NCBI RefSeq assembly: GCF_015645385.1
Contig: NZ_JADOET010000003.1
Location: 186,001-250,000, forward strand
DNA: 64,000 bases
Direction: 5' to 3'
Source of the DNA: Winogradskyella marina
Lineage (GTDB): Bacteria > Bacteroidota > Bacteroidia > Flavobacteriales > Flavobacteriaceae
The notes beneath the pieces were generated by a model. That model worked only from the letters and a program-made list of their open reading frames with translations. It ran no database searches and had not been told where the DNA came from. This document shows positions 8,004-15,669 of this stretch, piece after piece. The translations under genes were made by a program, and so were the position numbers. The number at the start of each line of letters is the position of its first letter. Position 1 is the first letter of the stretch.

Positions 8004-9353
8004 TTATTTCCAACGTCTTGTTTCCTCTTCTTTACGCATGTACTCTTCAATTTTTCGCTTTTCCCATTTGGCTCCCAAAGCTCCATCATCTACAAATACT
8101 CTATACGCCTGAAAAACTAAACTTAAACCCCAACCAAATGCTGGAAACCAAAACCACTGAATGGTCATATAAGAATACTTATACCATATAAATACTAAAA
8201 AAGGTATGACGCATACGTATGCAATTAAACTGTAGTAAAAACCTTTTAATTCCTCTACGCGTTTGCGAGCTCTTACATAATCGTCGTTAAGTCGCTCTTG
8301 TGATTTTTGTACTGTTGTCATGATTGATACTTGTTTTGTGAGCATAGGAATCGCAACTGCAAAATCCTTTTCTCGTTGATTGATGTGTACTTTTTTATTA
8401 GAAAGTAATTGGTACCGTTGCTTTATGTTTTCTAAACCAACTCCACTACTCTTCTTTACAATTTGTTTGGGTTGAAGATTATTCATCACCACTAAATGAT
8501 TGCCATCTTCATATATTTTTACATGTAATGGTTTACTCGATGTGACCATATTATGTTTTACCGCATTTTCTAAAAGCAACTGTAGTGACAATGGCACTAC
8601 TTTACTTTCAGGATTTGAAGCTTTATCGGGAATTTCGAAAATAATGCTATCCTCAAATCGCATTTTTAAAAGCGACATATAGGTTCTGGCAAAGTTTAAT
8701 TCCTCGTCAACGGTTACTAATTCTTTATTTTTCTGTTCTAAAACATAACGATAGACTTTAGATAACGACGTTGTAAATTTTTGAGCATTATCTGGATTTT
8801 CTTCAATTAAACTCGTGAGCACATTTAAACTATTAAACAAAAAATGCGGATCTAACTGATTCTTTAAAGCATCGAACTTAGCACTTGCTGTACCAGCAAT
8901 AACCTTCTGTTCTTTTATCTTATTCTTTTGATAGCGATTATAGAAATAAACAATATGGAAAACAATCACAATGCTTAAGGTGATCCATAAACCAAATGAA
9001 TAGGCTTTCCATGATTCTTTTTCTACAAACGCATTAAAGTCATAACCGTAATAAAACACTGAAGTTCCTGCTCGTAATAGAAACAAACCAACTAAGGTGA
9101 TACATGTGCTACCAATAATACCAATAATGATACGCTTAACGTAATCACCTTTGGTCCATGTTCGTCTTTCCATATAATCAAAAAACGCCATATTAGAATA
9201 CCCTAAGACGAAGGCATATAATTGATAAAACCCAAATTGAATTAAAAAGTCATTAAAGGAATCGTATTTAAAACCATCTGATAAAAGGTTCCCAATTACA
9301 AATACCACACAGCCTATGGCGAATGTTAGACTAATTTTTTTTAATGACTTCAT
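8004..9353 (-). CDS. LytS-type sensor histidine kinase with fused C-terminal 2TM domain
   Basis: A 449-residue kinase. About four membrane helices fill residues 5-140. The His_kinase domain follows, with phospho-acceptor His170 in LDPHFLFNSLN, N-box LLENAVKHN (Asn263) and G-box GVGLENIKQRY (about 305). Most LytS/YehU-type kinases end soon after this. Here a further 2TM domain occupies about residues 355-449: RARKRVEELKGFYYSLIAY, two membrane helices and the tail AKWEKRKIEEYMRKEEE, matching the three separate 2TM proteins downstream. The kinase therefore carries one copy in cis and has three encoded in trans. The cognate regulator is the LytTR protein of the same operon. The signal sensed is unknown. 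Confidence 0.9.
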   Translation of the reverse strand: MKSLKKISLTFAIGCVVFVIGNLLSDGFKYDSFNDFLIQFGFYQLYAFVLGYSNMAFFDYMERRTWTKGDYVKRIIIGIIGSTCITLVGLFLLRAGTSVFYYGYDFNAFVEKESWKAYSFGLWITLSIVIVFHIVYFYNRYQKNKIKEQKVIAGTASAKFDALKNQLDPHFLFNSLNVLTSLIEENPDNAQKFTTSLSKVYRYVLEQKNKELVTVDEELNFARTYMSLLKMRFEDSIIFEIPDKASNPESKVVPLSLQLLLENAVKHNMVTSSKPLHVKIYEDGNHLVVMNNLQPKQIVKKSSGVGLENIKQRYQLLSNKKVHINQREKDFAVAIPMLTKQVSIMTTVQKSQERLNDDYVRARKRVEELKGFYYSLIAYVCVIPFLVFIWYKYSYMTIQWFWFPAFGWGLSLVFQAYRVFVDDGALGAKWEKRKIEEYMRKEEETRRWK

Positions 9354-9364
9354 ATAAGTTGTTA

Positions 9365-9988
9365 TTAAGCTTTACAATCTTTAGCTACTGCTACAGCACG
9401 TTCTTTTCCCCAATTTGGATGAAGCTTGCTCTTTGGCTTAAAGGTATTAAAAAGTTCAATGGATGCTTCTATGGCTTTACAATAAGGTGCTGTATCTTTT
9501 CCAAAATATTTAGCGCTTCCCATAGCCCATTCCGCTTTACCAAATGCTGCTCGTGGATTTGATGGATCTAAGGCTAACGCTTTTTCATAAAGCTCGGCAA
9601 TTTTTGCACTATATTTCATACCGTAGGTCATCCCATCAAAAGCTACCCAATTAGAATATACCTGTGCTTGCATCACTAAAAGCTCTGCGTTGTTTTCACT
9701 TATAAGCATTGCTTCATCTATATGTTTTTGTGCTTTATCTAACTGTGCTTTTAAAACCGTTTCGTCTTTTGCTCCCCAGCTTTTTAAACTGTTAATTTGA
9801 GCTATATAATAATGTGGCAACCATTGTTTGGGTTCTGCTTTTGCAATGCGCTCAAACATATTTTCGGCTTCATCTGTTTTATTGGCTTGCCATAAATCAA
9901 AAGCTTTGGACATGCCTTTTTCAAAATTGGTTTGTGCTTGTGCAATTCCTGTAGTTATAAATAATATGATAAATAAAAAGGTTCTCAT
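9365..9988 (-). CDS. Exported TPR-like protein
   Basis: A 207-residue protein with a cleavable signal peptide (ending GIAQA, QTNF following). The mature part carries TPR-like helix pairs: FDLWQANKTDEAENMFERI, a central helix pair around DKAQKHIDEAMLI and YEKALALDPSNPRAAFGKAEW, the last a good TPR. Two cysteines near the C-terminus (APYCKAIE, AKDCKA) could form a disulfide. It sits 17 bases after the DUF2141 gene and 11 bases before the kinase gene, so it should be co-transcribed with both. It may be a periplasmic partner of the sensor, an inference from position only. Confidence 0.78.
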   Translation of the reverse strand: MRTFLFIILFITTGIAQAQTNFEKGMSKAFDLWQANKTDEAENMFERIAKAEPKQWLPHYYIAQINSLKSWGAKDETVLKAQLDKAQKHIDEAMLISENNAELLVMQAQVYSNWVAFDGMTYGMKYSAKIAELYEKALALDPSNPRAAFGKAEWAMGSAKYFGKDTAPYCKAIEASIELFNTFKPKSKLHPNWGKERAVAVAKDCKA

Positions 9989-10005
9989 GGTGTTAGATTT
10001 TAAAA

Positions 10006-10428
10006 TTATAGATGTATTGTGATTGATTGATTTTCTTTTAATTCAAATTTTGCATCTTTCCATCTTGGTGGTCCCATAATGCCTCTTGCATCATTAGAAC
10101 AGCCATAGTCTTCAGATGGAAATCCGAAAAAATTGGTGTCTAATTTTCCATTATCATTTTCATCATGAAACATAGAAACTGCATAAGTGCCTTTAGGAAT
10201 ATCTTTAAATACAACTGTACAAGACCTATCTTTGATATCGCTTACTTCGCCTTTATATGATTTATCCAAAAAATTAGTTGCCGTATCATAAAGTGCAATA
10301 AACATTTTACCATCATTGCTTTCTGCACCTTCAACTTTTACGGTAATGGTATAATTATTTTGAGCTGACGCTTGAAAACTCAGTAACGTTACTAAAGACG
10401 AAATGATGATTCTTATAAGTGTATTCAT
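10006..10428 (-). CDS. DUF2141-domain exported protein
   Basis: ATG 10428 (MNTLIRIIISSLVTLLSFQASA) begins the signal peptide; an upstream in-frame start would only add eight polar residues. The 140-residue product has the DUF2141 beta-sandwich: YTITVKVEG, NDGKMFIALYD, CTVVFKDIPKGTYAVSMFHDENDNGKLDTNFFGFPSEDYGCSN split over residues 80-125, and the closing KFELKE. The HDENDNGKLD stretch resembles a calcium-binding loop. DUF2141 function is unknown. It is the first gene of the operon that continues through TPR, kinase, 2TM, LytTR and perhaps Fic. Confidence 0.82.
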   Translation of the reverse strand: MNTLIRIIISSLVTLLSFQASAQNNYTITVKVEGAESNDGKMFIALYDTATNFLDKSYKGEVSDIKDRSCTVVFKDIPKGTYAVSMFHDENDNGKLDTNFFGFPSEDYGCSNDARGIMGPPRWKDAKFELKENQSITIHL

Positions 10429-10610
10429 GATAATTGATTTTGTTTGATACAAATATCGAATACAAGTGTTGGTTTTAAAAACTGATTTTACTGAATTGTT
10501 ATTTTCTAATGATGAATTGTCTTTTTTTTAAAATAAAAGTGAAAAAACAGTAACAAATAGTAACATTTTTATACTAATAAGCTAAATATCAACCTTAAAA
10601 CCAACCAATA

Positions 10611-12422
10611 ATGAAAAACAGACTATTTATAGTTGCATTAACACTGGTATCTACATTAGTGTTTTCTCAAACTGACAAACGTTTAAAAGGCATAGAAAAA
10701 CAATTCAATTCTGTATTAGAAAGCACAAAAGCACCTGGTTTTGCTGTAGCCATAGTAGAAGGCGACAAAATTATTTATGCCAAAGGGTTTGGATATTCAG
10801 ATTACGAAAATAAAATTCCTGCAGATGCCAACACACTTTTCGCTATTGGATCCTCAACAAAAGCATTTACCTCTGCACTATTAGGATTACACAGAGAGGC
10901 AGACCAATTAACTTTTGACGATCGTCCGAGACAATACATTCCGGAATTAGAATTTTATAATGATGAAATGGATAATACCATCACCATAAAAGATTTAATG
11001 CGTCATAGTACAGGTTTGCCAAGACACGACGGTTCCTGGTATTTTTTCCCGAGCCATAGTAAAGACAGCATGGTTGCAAAAGTAAAATATCACGAACCAT
11101 TTACCGGAGTTCGCGAACAATGGTATTATAACAATTTTGGGTTTTTGCTTCAAGGTGTGATTACGGAAAGAATTACTGGAAAAACATGGGAAGAAAACAT
11201 TGAGAACAAATTCTTTAAACCTTTGGGTATGAATCGTTCAAAGACCACCATAGATGGTATGAAAACAAGTACCAATGCAGCCTTTGGTTACGAATTAGAC
11301 AAGGATAGAAATATCACAAAAATGACATACTTCGATATTACTGGCATGTCACCTGCCGGAAGTATTAATAGTTCTGTTAATGATATGAGTCACTGGTTAA
11401 TGACTTGGATTAACGACGGAAAATACAAAGACCAACAAATTATACCAGAAAACTATATAAAAGAGGCTATGAGTTCTCAAATGATTGTTGCAGCAGGACT
11501 ACCTTCTAAGGAATTACCAGATGCGCAATTCGCCAACTACGGTTACGGTTGGTTTTTACATTCTTATAAAGGCCATTACATGGTAGAACACGGCGGAAAT
11601 ATTGACGGATTTTCAGCGAGCGTGGCTTTATTTCCATCAGATAGTTTGGGTATTGTGGTTTTAGCCAATCAGAATGGTTCTGCTGTACCAAGATTAATTA
11701 GAAATATCGCAGCAGATTATATGCTAAACGAAGCGAAAACCGAATGGGCAAAAAAACATAAAGAAGACACTGAAAAAGCATTAAAAATGCAGGAAGACGC
11801 TAAAGATGATATAGAGATTTCTAATGTAAAAAACACAACTCCATCACATACGCAATTAGACTATACTGGCTCTTATAAGCATAATGGTTACGGTACTTTT
11901 GAAATTAAGTCAGAAAACGATTCCTTATTTACTGAACTCAATGGCATAAAACAATATTTAAACCATTATCATTATGACACCTTTGAGTTTATTGATGTAA
12001 AAAACGGAAAAGTAGATACCACAGCGATTGGTCATTCAACTAAAATAACCTTTAGCACCAATGTAGCTGGCGACATAGATTATGGAGGCATAGAACTTGA
12101 AGGTTTATTAGATCCTATAGCTTTTAAACGCACACCAAACACCATTGCGGTAGATGCTGAAACTTTAGAGCAATATGTTGGCGATTATGATTTAATGGGA
12201 ACAGAAATTAATGCCTACATTAAAGACGAAAACGTACTCTATGTTTTTATTAAAGGACAACCCGAATATGCGCTTATCCCAACCGCAACACATAAGTTTA
12301 ATTTTAAAACACTCGAAGGCTTTAAAATTGAATTCATAGAAAGTGACGACAAAAGTATTAATGAGGTAAAATTTATTCAGCCCAATGGTACCTTTGTGGC
12401 AAAACGGAAGCTAAAAGAGTAA
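10611..12422 (+). CDS. Serine hydrolase of the beta-lactamase (class C/DD-peptidase) family with C-terminal DUF3471-like region
   Basis: A 603-residue exported protein (signal peptide 1-19, ending VFSQ). The serine hydrolase domain spans about residues 25-370: SxxK motif SSTK at 81-84 (Ser81 nucleophile, Lys84), YxN motif within WYYNNFG, and HGGNIDGFSA as the third motif, HxG. A second, beta-rich domain follows from about 410 to the end and resembles DUF3471 (LEQYVGDYDL), often found after such hydrolases. Substrates are probably peptides or esters in the periplasm; true beta-lactamase activity is unlikely in this lineage. The gene is monocistronic and marks the left border of the accessory patch. 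Confidence 0.88.
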   Translation: MKNRLFIVALTLVSTLVFSQTDKRLKGIEKQFNSVLESTKAPGFAVAIVEGDKIIYAKGFGYSDYENKIPADANTLFAIGSSTKAFTSALLGLHREADQLTFDDRPRQYIPELEFYNDEMDNTITIKDLMRHSTGLPRHDGSWYFFPSHSKDSMVAKVKYHEPFTGVREQWYYNNFGFLLQGVITERITGKTWEENIENKFFKPLGMNRSKTTIDGMKTSTNAAFGYELDKDRNITKMTYFDITGMSPAGSINSSVNDMSHWLMTWINDGKYKDQQIIPENYIKEAMSSQMIVAAGLPSKELPDAQFANYGYGWFLHSYKGHYMVEHGGNIDGFSASVALFPSDSLGIVVLANQNGSAVPRLIRNIAADYMLNEAKTEWAKKHKEDTEKALKMQEDAKDDIEISNVKNTTPSHTQLDYTGSYKHNGYGTFEIKSENDSLFTELNGIKQYLNHYHYDTFEFIDVKNGKVDTTAIGHSTKITFSTNVAGDIDYGGIELEGLLDPIAFKRTPNTIAVDAETLEQYVGDYDLMGTEINAYIKDENVLYVFIKGQPEYALIPTATHKFNFKTLEGFKIEFIESDDKSINEVKFIQPNGTFVAKRKLKE

Positions 12423-12553
12423 TGCATACGTAAGGTTACGTCTAAATAAATTGAATTTATTCCGTAATTTTAATTTTTTACAACTAGTAACTAAAACTCC
12501 TGTTATACAGAGATTAATATAGGATATCGGTTGTAAAAGACACTGTATTACTA

Positions 12554-12572
12554 GTTGGCAACAATTTGGAAG
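12554..12572 (+). repeat. Junction repeat, left of the ParD/ParE module
   Basis: GTTGGCAAC at 12554-12562, followed by AATTTGGAAG. The 9-mer is the exact inverted complement of GTTGCCAAC at 13151-13159 on the other side of the toxin-antitoxin pair. AACAATTTGGAAG recurs as AACAATTTGAAG at 13576-13587. Confidence 0.6.
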
Positions 12573-12596
12573 TGATTCGTAATTGATGTATATTTA
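12565..12596 (+). promoter_or_regulatory. Predicted promoter of the parD-like gene
   Basis: TTTG at 12565-12568 and TATATTTA at 12589-12596 are spaced by 20 bases and resemble the -33/-7 boxes, 17 bases before ATG 12614. The -33 box lies inside the junction repeat, so the repeat would bring a promoter with it. Confidence 0.45.
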
Positions 12597-12613
12597 CACC
12601 AAACAATAAAATT

Positions 12614-12853
12614 ATGTCAAGACAAAGTATATCATTTACAGAACCTAACGACGAATGGCTGAAAGCACAAGTCAATGGAAAAGAATATTCAAGCAAAAGC
12701 GAATTAGTAAACGATTTAATTAGACAAGCGAGAAAACAACAAGTCGAAATTGATTGGGTTCGAACTAAATTGGAAAAAGCTGAAAATAGCGGATTTACAA
12801 GCGAATCGAAAAATGAAATTTTAGCTCAATCAAAAACTTTATTGAATGGCTAA
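12614..12853 (+). CDS. ParD-type antitoxin (ribbon-helix-helix)
   Basis: A 79-residue protein. The N-terminal strand SRQSISFTEPN and the helices DEWLKAQV and SKSELVNDLIRQARKQQ form a ribbon-helix-helix DNA-binding unit as in the ParD/CC2985 family. The C-terminal part (from about residue 45) is charged and would wrap the toxin. The stop codon overlaps the toxin start by 8 bases (ATGGCTAA), the standard coupling in such pairs. The dimer should repress its own promoter. The pair is flanked by inverted GTTGGCAAC/GTTGCCAAC repeats, which suggests it moved in as a unit. Confidence 0.85.
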   Translation: MSRQSISFTEPNDEWLKAQVNGKEYSSKSELVNDLIRQARKQQVEIDWVRTKLEKAENSGFTSESKNEILAQSKTLLNG

Positions 12854-13133
12854 ATATCGATTAAGTAACGAAGCTAAAAAGGACTTAATCCGAATTCATC
12901 ACTATGGAGTTAAAAAATTTGGAATGACTCAAGCGGATAAATATTTTGAATCATTCTTTGAATATTTTGAAATTATTTCCCAAAGGCCTTTTTCATTCGA
13001 GTCGGTTGATTATATAAAAAAAGACTACAGAAGATGTGTTTGCGGAACAGATAGTATTTACTATAAAATAAATAATGACGTTATTGAAATAATGGCAATT
13101 ATCGGAAGACAAGATTTAAACGACATACTGTAA
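12846..13133 (+). CDS. RelE/ParE-family toxin
   Basis: A 95-residue toxin of the RelE/ParE fold. Typical elements are LSNEAKKDLIRIHHYGVKKFG (helix hairpin), KYFESFFEYFEIISQRPFSF, then strands KKDYRRCVCGTDSIYYKI and IEIMAIIGRQDLNDIL. The conserved Arg in the third strand and the closing GRQD helix match ParE proteins, which poison DNA gyrase, more than mRNA-cutting RelE. The target is inferred from similarity of pattern. It is translationally coupled to the antitoxin gene. Its stop is 17 bases before the downstream junction repeat. Confidence 0.85.
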   Translation: MAKYRLSNEAKKDLIRIHHYGVKKFGMTQADKYFESFFEYFEIISQRPFSFESVDYIKKDYRRCVCGTDSIYYKINNDVIEIMAIIGRQDLNDIL

Positions 13134-13150
13134 TCTGAATAATAAAAACT

Positions 13151-13290
13151 GTTGCCAACACCGTTTATAATTTATTGCTAATTCTAGCCTACTCACGAAA
13201 ATCCTCACGGATTTTCTATTCGGTTTTTATTTACTAACTTAGTTGCTTATCTACGGAACTAACCACACACTTAAACATTAGCTATAATGC
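13151..13290. repeat. Structured junction element between ParE and PLDc_N genes
   Basis: About 140 bases of non-coding, structured DNA. It opens with GTTGCCAAC (13151-13159). A perfect hairpin follows: GAAAATCC (13197-13204), loop TCAC, GGATTTTC (13209-13216). A third stem pairs TTAGTT (13239-13244) with AACTAA (13257-13262). It ends with AAACATTAGCTATAATG (13273-13289) just before the next gene. Similar sequences recur between small accessory genes in flavobacterial genomes as far as I recall. An attC-like recombination site is possible, but the ends do not match the integron RYYYAAC/GTTRRRY consensus. Confidence 0.6.
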
Positions 13291-13300
13291 TAAAAAGACT

Positions 13301-13528
13301 ATGAACTACTTTTTAATGATTGGACCTTGGCAATTAATTTTAATCTTAATTACTGTATTTATTATAATTATACCAACGGTTATTGCACTAATTGATATTC
13401 TTAAAAATGAATTTTCTGGAAACAATAAAATTGCATGGGTTTTAGTGGTTTTACTCGGGAATGTTTTAGGAGCGCTTTTATATTTTATTATTGGAAGAAA
13501 ACAAAAATTATCTGCAACGTATAATTAG
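13301..13528 (+). CDS. PLDc_N-domain membrane peptide
   Basis: A 75-residue protein with two membrane helices: GPWQLILILITVFIIIIPTV and a second one from IAWVLVVLLGNVLGALLYFI. The pattern ALIDILKNEF between them and the ending YFIIGRKQ match the N-terminal membrane domain of cardiolipin synthases (PLDc_N). No phospholipase HKD domain follows, so it cannot be an enzyme itself. Stand-alone PLDc_N peptides are frequent in Bacteroidota; their role is unknown. It lies between two junction repeats, as a single-gene unit. Confidence 0.8.
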   Translation: MNYFLMIGPWQLILILITVFIIIIPTVIALIDILKNEFSGNNKIAWVLVVLLGNVLGALLYFIIGRKQKLSATYN

Positions 13529-13553
13529 AGTTTGACTTAAAAATTCTATGCTA

Positions 13554-13587
13554 AACGTTGTAGCTAGACTATGTAAACAATTTGAAG
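13554..13587 (+). repeat. Junction repeat after the PLDc_N gene
   Basis: AACGTTGTAGCTAGAC followed by AACAATTTGAAG. The second part matches 12560-12572 except for one base, and GTAGCTA resembles TTAGCTA at 13278-13284. It marks the right side of the PLDc_N unit and the left side of the decayed one. Confidence 0.5.
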
Positions 13588-13667
13588 CAACAACTGTATT
13601 GCGTACTCACACCTGAATTAAAAGCTGGTTTGTACTTAATGCGATAATAGCATTTACTTTACATTCT

Positions 13668-13970
13668 ATGAGCCGCCTACAATAGATAAAACAGCACCTA
13701 AGCCTTACCGAAAAACAATTTCATTCCGTTACTGCATCTAATGATTTACATGAAATTAAGTTATTTTAAGTAAATGATAATTACTTTGAATTTCCTAAAA
13801 AACAACTTTGGATTATAGATGGAGGAATTGAGTTAAAATTTAGGAATACGACGTTTAGTCTAGCTTGGAATCCAGACAAAGCATCGTTTATTTTTGAAAA
13901 CAAGAAAAATGCAACTAATTTATACGTCGAGGTAAGATTACATTTATCTTTGAATTATAAAAACATCTAA
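13668..13970 (+). pseudogene. Decayed reading frame with two in-frame stops
   Basis: Frame 13668-13970 is 101 codons from ATG to TAA but is broken by TAG at 13683-13685 and TAA at 13767-13769. Between and after the stops the translation looks like real protein: HLSLTEKQFHSVTASNDLHE, then NYFEFPKKQLWIIDGGIELK and FSLAWNPDKASFIFENKKNA. The composition and amphipathic pattern resemble a small cytosolic protein. I do not recognise the family. It sits in the accessory patch after a junction repeat, as expected for a dead cargo gene. Codon readthrough is possible but two different stops make decay more likely. Confidence 0.5.
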
Positions 13971-14053
13971 TATGGCATATGAATTATCAGCTTAATTCAA
14001 TTTTAACCTGTAGCCATATGTAAGGAGGAGAGATTAACAAAGATTGAACAAAA

Positions 14054-15016
14054 ATGAAAAATCTAGCAACACTTATATTGTCAGTTTTATTGATAAACTG
14101 TCAGAATAACACTAAACAAGAAAAAGAAAATTCTATAGATATTCATACAACAGCAGACAGTTTAACATTATTTGGAGAAAATGTAATTTCAACACCATTA
14201 TATCAAAGAGATTTAGCAATTTCCCCACAAGGAAATGAGCTTATCTATACATTGGGTGATTACAAACAAAATAAACGATGCTTAGTTGTCATAAACCGAG
14301 AAAACGATAATTGGAAACAGGCTGAAATTCTAAATTTCTCAGGAAAACACCAGGATATAGAACCATTTTATACCAACAATGGAAACAGATTGTATTTTGC
14401 ATCAAACAGACCTATTTACAATGATAAATCAAGAGACGATTATAATATTTGGTATAGTGACCGCATAAACGATAGTTGGTCAGACCCCATTGCATTAGAT
14501 TCAATTATTAATAGCAGAAACGATGAGTTTTTCCCTTCCTTAAGTAATAATGGAAATTTATATTTCACAGCAACAAGAGATAATGGAATCGGTAAAGAAG
14601 ATATTTTTATTTCTGAATTTATCGATGGAGAATTTCAATCACCAAAACCATTGCCTACTGAAATAAACACACTATCATTTGAATTTAATGCCTACATAAA
14701 TCCAGAAGAAAATTTGATTATTTTTAGTTCATTTGGAAGGTCTGATGGTTATGGTGGCGGTGATTTGTATATAAGTCGTAAAGACAAGTCAGGTAAATGG
14801 ACAAAATCTAAGAACTTAGGAGAGTTAATCAATTCTGATAAATTGGATTATTGTCCGTTTGTAGATTGGAAGTCACGTAACCTCTACTTTACTAGTGAGA
14901 GAAAAACACTTAACAATAAGAAAATAGAAAATGTTGGGGAGCTAATAGAGTTCTCTAATAGTCCATTAAACGGATTTGGTAATATCTATAAAATAGGGTT
15001 TGACAAATTAGAGTAA
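14054..15016 (+). CDS. PD40 (WD40-like) beta-propeller lipoprotein
   Basis: A 320-residue lipoprotein, lipobox INC at Cys16. The mature protein is made of PD40/TolB-type propeller blades with the repeated pattern of NGNRLYFASNRP, SNNGNLYFTATRDN, ENLIIFSSFGRSDGYGGGDLYIS and SRNLYFTSERK, each joined to a segment like NIWYSDRINDSWSDP. Such proteins in Bacteroidota are usually surface or periplasmic binding modules. There is no enzyme domain. It follows the decayed ORF in the accessory patch, and a sequence like the junction repeats lies directly after its stop. Confidence 0.8.
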   Translation: MKNLATLILSVLLINCQNNTKQEKENSIDIHTTADSLTLFGENVISTPLYQRDLAISPQGNELIYTLGDYKQNKRCLVVINRENDNWKQAEILNFSGKHQDIEPFYTNNGNRLYFASNRPIYNDKSRDDYNIWYSDRINDSWSDPIALDSIINSRNDEFFPSLSNNGNLYFTATRDNGIGKEDIFISEFIDGEFQSPKPLPTEINTLSFEFNAYINPEENLIIFSSFGRSDGYGGGDLYISRKDKSGKWTKSKNLGELINSDKLDYCPFVDWKSRNLYFTSERKTLNNKKIENVGELIEFSNSPLNGFGNIYKIGFDKLE

Positions 15017-15040
15017 CAACGTTAAACGTTTTATAACAGC
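15017..15040 (+). repeat. Junction-like repeat after the PD40 gene
   Basis: CAACGTTAAACGTTTTATAA starts right after the stop codon and resembles the opening of the 13151 element (CAACACCGTTTATAA). It would be the right-hand border of the accessory patch. Similarity is partial. Confidence 0.35.
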
Positions 15041-15142
15041 ATTAATCTGTGCCTATTTTTAAGACAAAAAGATTAAACACCTACAGGCGTTTAGATCATC
15101 AGAATGTTTAAAAAGCAAATTTTTAACTAAATTGTACCAATA

Positions 15143-15174
15143 AAAAAAGACCATCAATTAAGACAGTCTTTTTT
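15143..15174 (-). terminator. Terminator of ndk
   Basis: AAAAAAGAC (15143-15151) pairs with GTCTTTTTT (15166-15174) around a 14-base loop; on the minus strand it ends in a T-run, 23 bases past the ndk stop. Confidence 0.65.
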
Positions 15175-15196
15175 CAATATAATATCATGTTTTAGC

Positions 15197-15616
15197 TTAA
15201 AACATATCTCTACCAGCAAAATGGAAAGCGCTTTCAATAGCTGCATTTTCATCACTATCACTTCCGTGAACAGCGTTTTCTCCAATAGAAGCTGCATATA
15301 ATTTACGGATAGTACCTTCTGCTGCATCAGCAGGATTAGTTGCACCAATTAAGGTTCTAAAATCTTCAACTGCATTTTCTTTTTCTAAAACAGCTGCAAC
15401 GATTGGACCACGAGTCATATATTCTACTAACTCTCCAAAAAATGGACGTTCGTTATGTATTGCATAAAATTCCTCAGCATCTGCTGAAGTCATTTGTGTT
15501 AATTTCATTGCTACGATTCTAAATCCTGAAGCTGAAATTTTTTCTAATATTGCGCCAATGTGTCCTTTTTCAACAGCATCTGGCTTTAACATTGTAAATG
15601 TTCTGTTAGTTGCCAT
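15197..15616 (-). CDS. ndk: Nucleoside-diphosphate kinase
   Basis: Transfers the gamma-phosphate of ATP to nucleoside diphosphates through a phosphohistidine. ATG 15616 ([15 protein letters not shown]) is the natural start and gives 139 residues, the usual length. The active histidine is His117 in NAVHGSDS. Other signatures are [15 protein letters not shown] and GATNPADA. The closing FAGRDMF is typical for the Bacteroidota enzymes. A -7 box TACTTTTG lies at 15638-15645 on the minus strand, 21 bases before the ATG. It is divergent from nothing close and is followed by its own terminator, so it is monocistronic. Confidence 0.97.
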   Translation of the reverse strand: MATNRTFTMLKPDAVEKGHIGAILEKISASGFRIVAMKLTQMTSADAEEFYAIHNERPFFGELVEYMTRGPIVAAVLEKENAVEDFRTLIGATNPADAAEGTIRKLYAASIGENAVHGSDSDENAAIESAFHFAGRDMF

Positions 15617-15669
15617 GTATTTTTTTTTAATGAGGTGCAAAAGTAATATATTTTAAAGGAAAAACAATA

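Larger units (their letters stand above)
13529..14053. other. Gap with junction repeat and decayed ORF
   Basis: 525 bases without an intact gene. They hold a junction-like repeat (13554-13587), a decayed reading frame (13668-13970), and AAGGAGG at 14022-14028. The last looks like a Shine-Dalgarno site but is 25 bases from the next ATG and matches no closer start in frame. Confidence 0.6.

Noticed and set aside
12554..13290. Classical integron attC sites
   Set aside because: The inverse 9-mers lack the RYYYAAC/GTTRRRY form and no integrase is present; kept only as a cassette-like finding.
14022..14028. AAGGAGG as ribosome-binding site of the PD40 gene
   Set aside because: It is 25 bases from the ATG and no in-frame start lies at the right distance.
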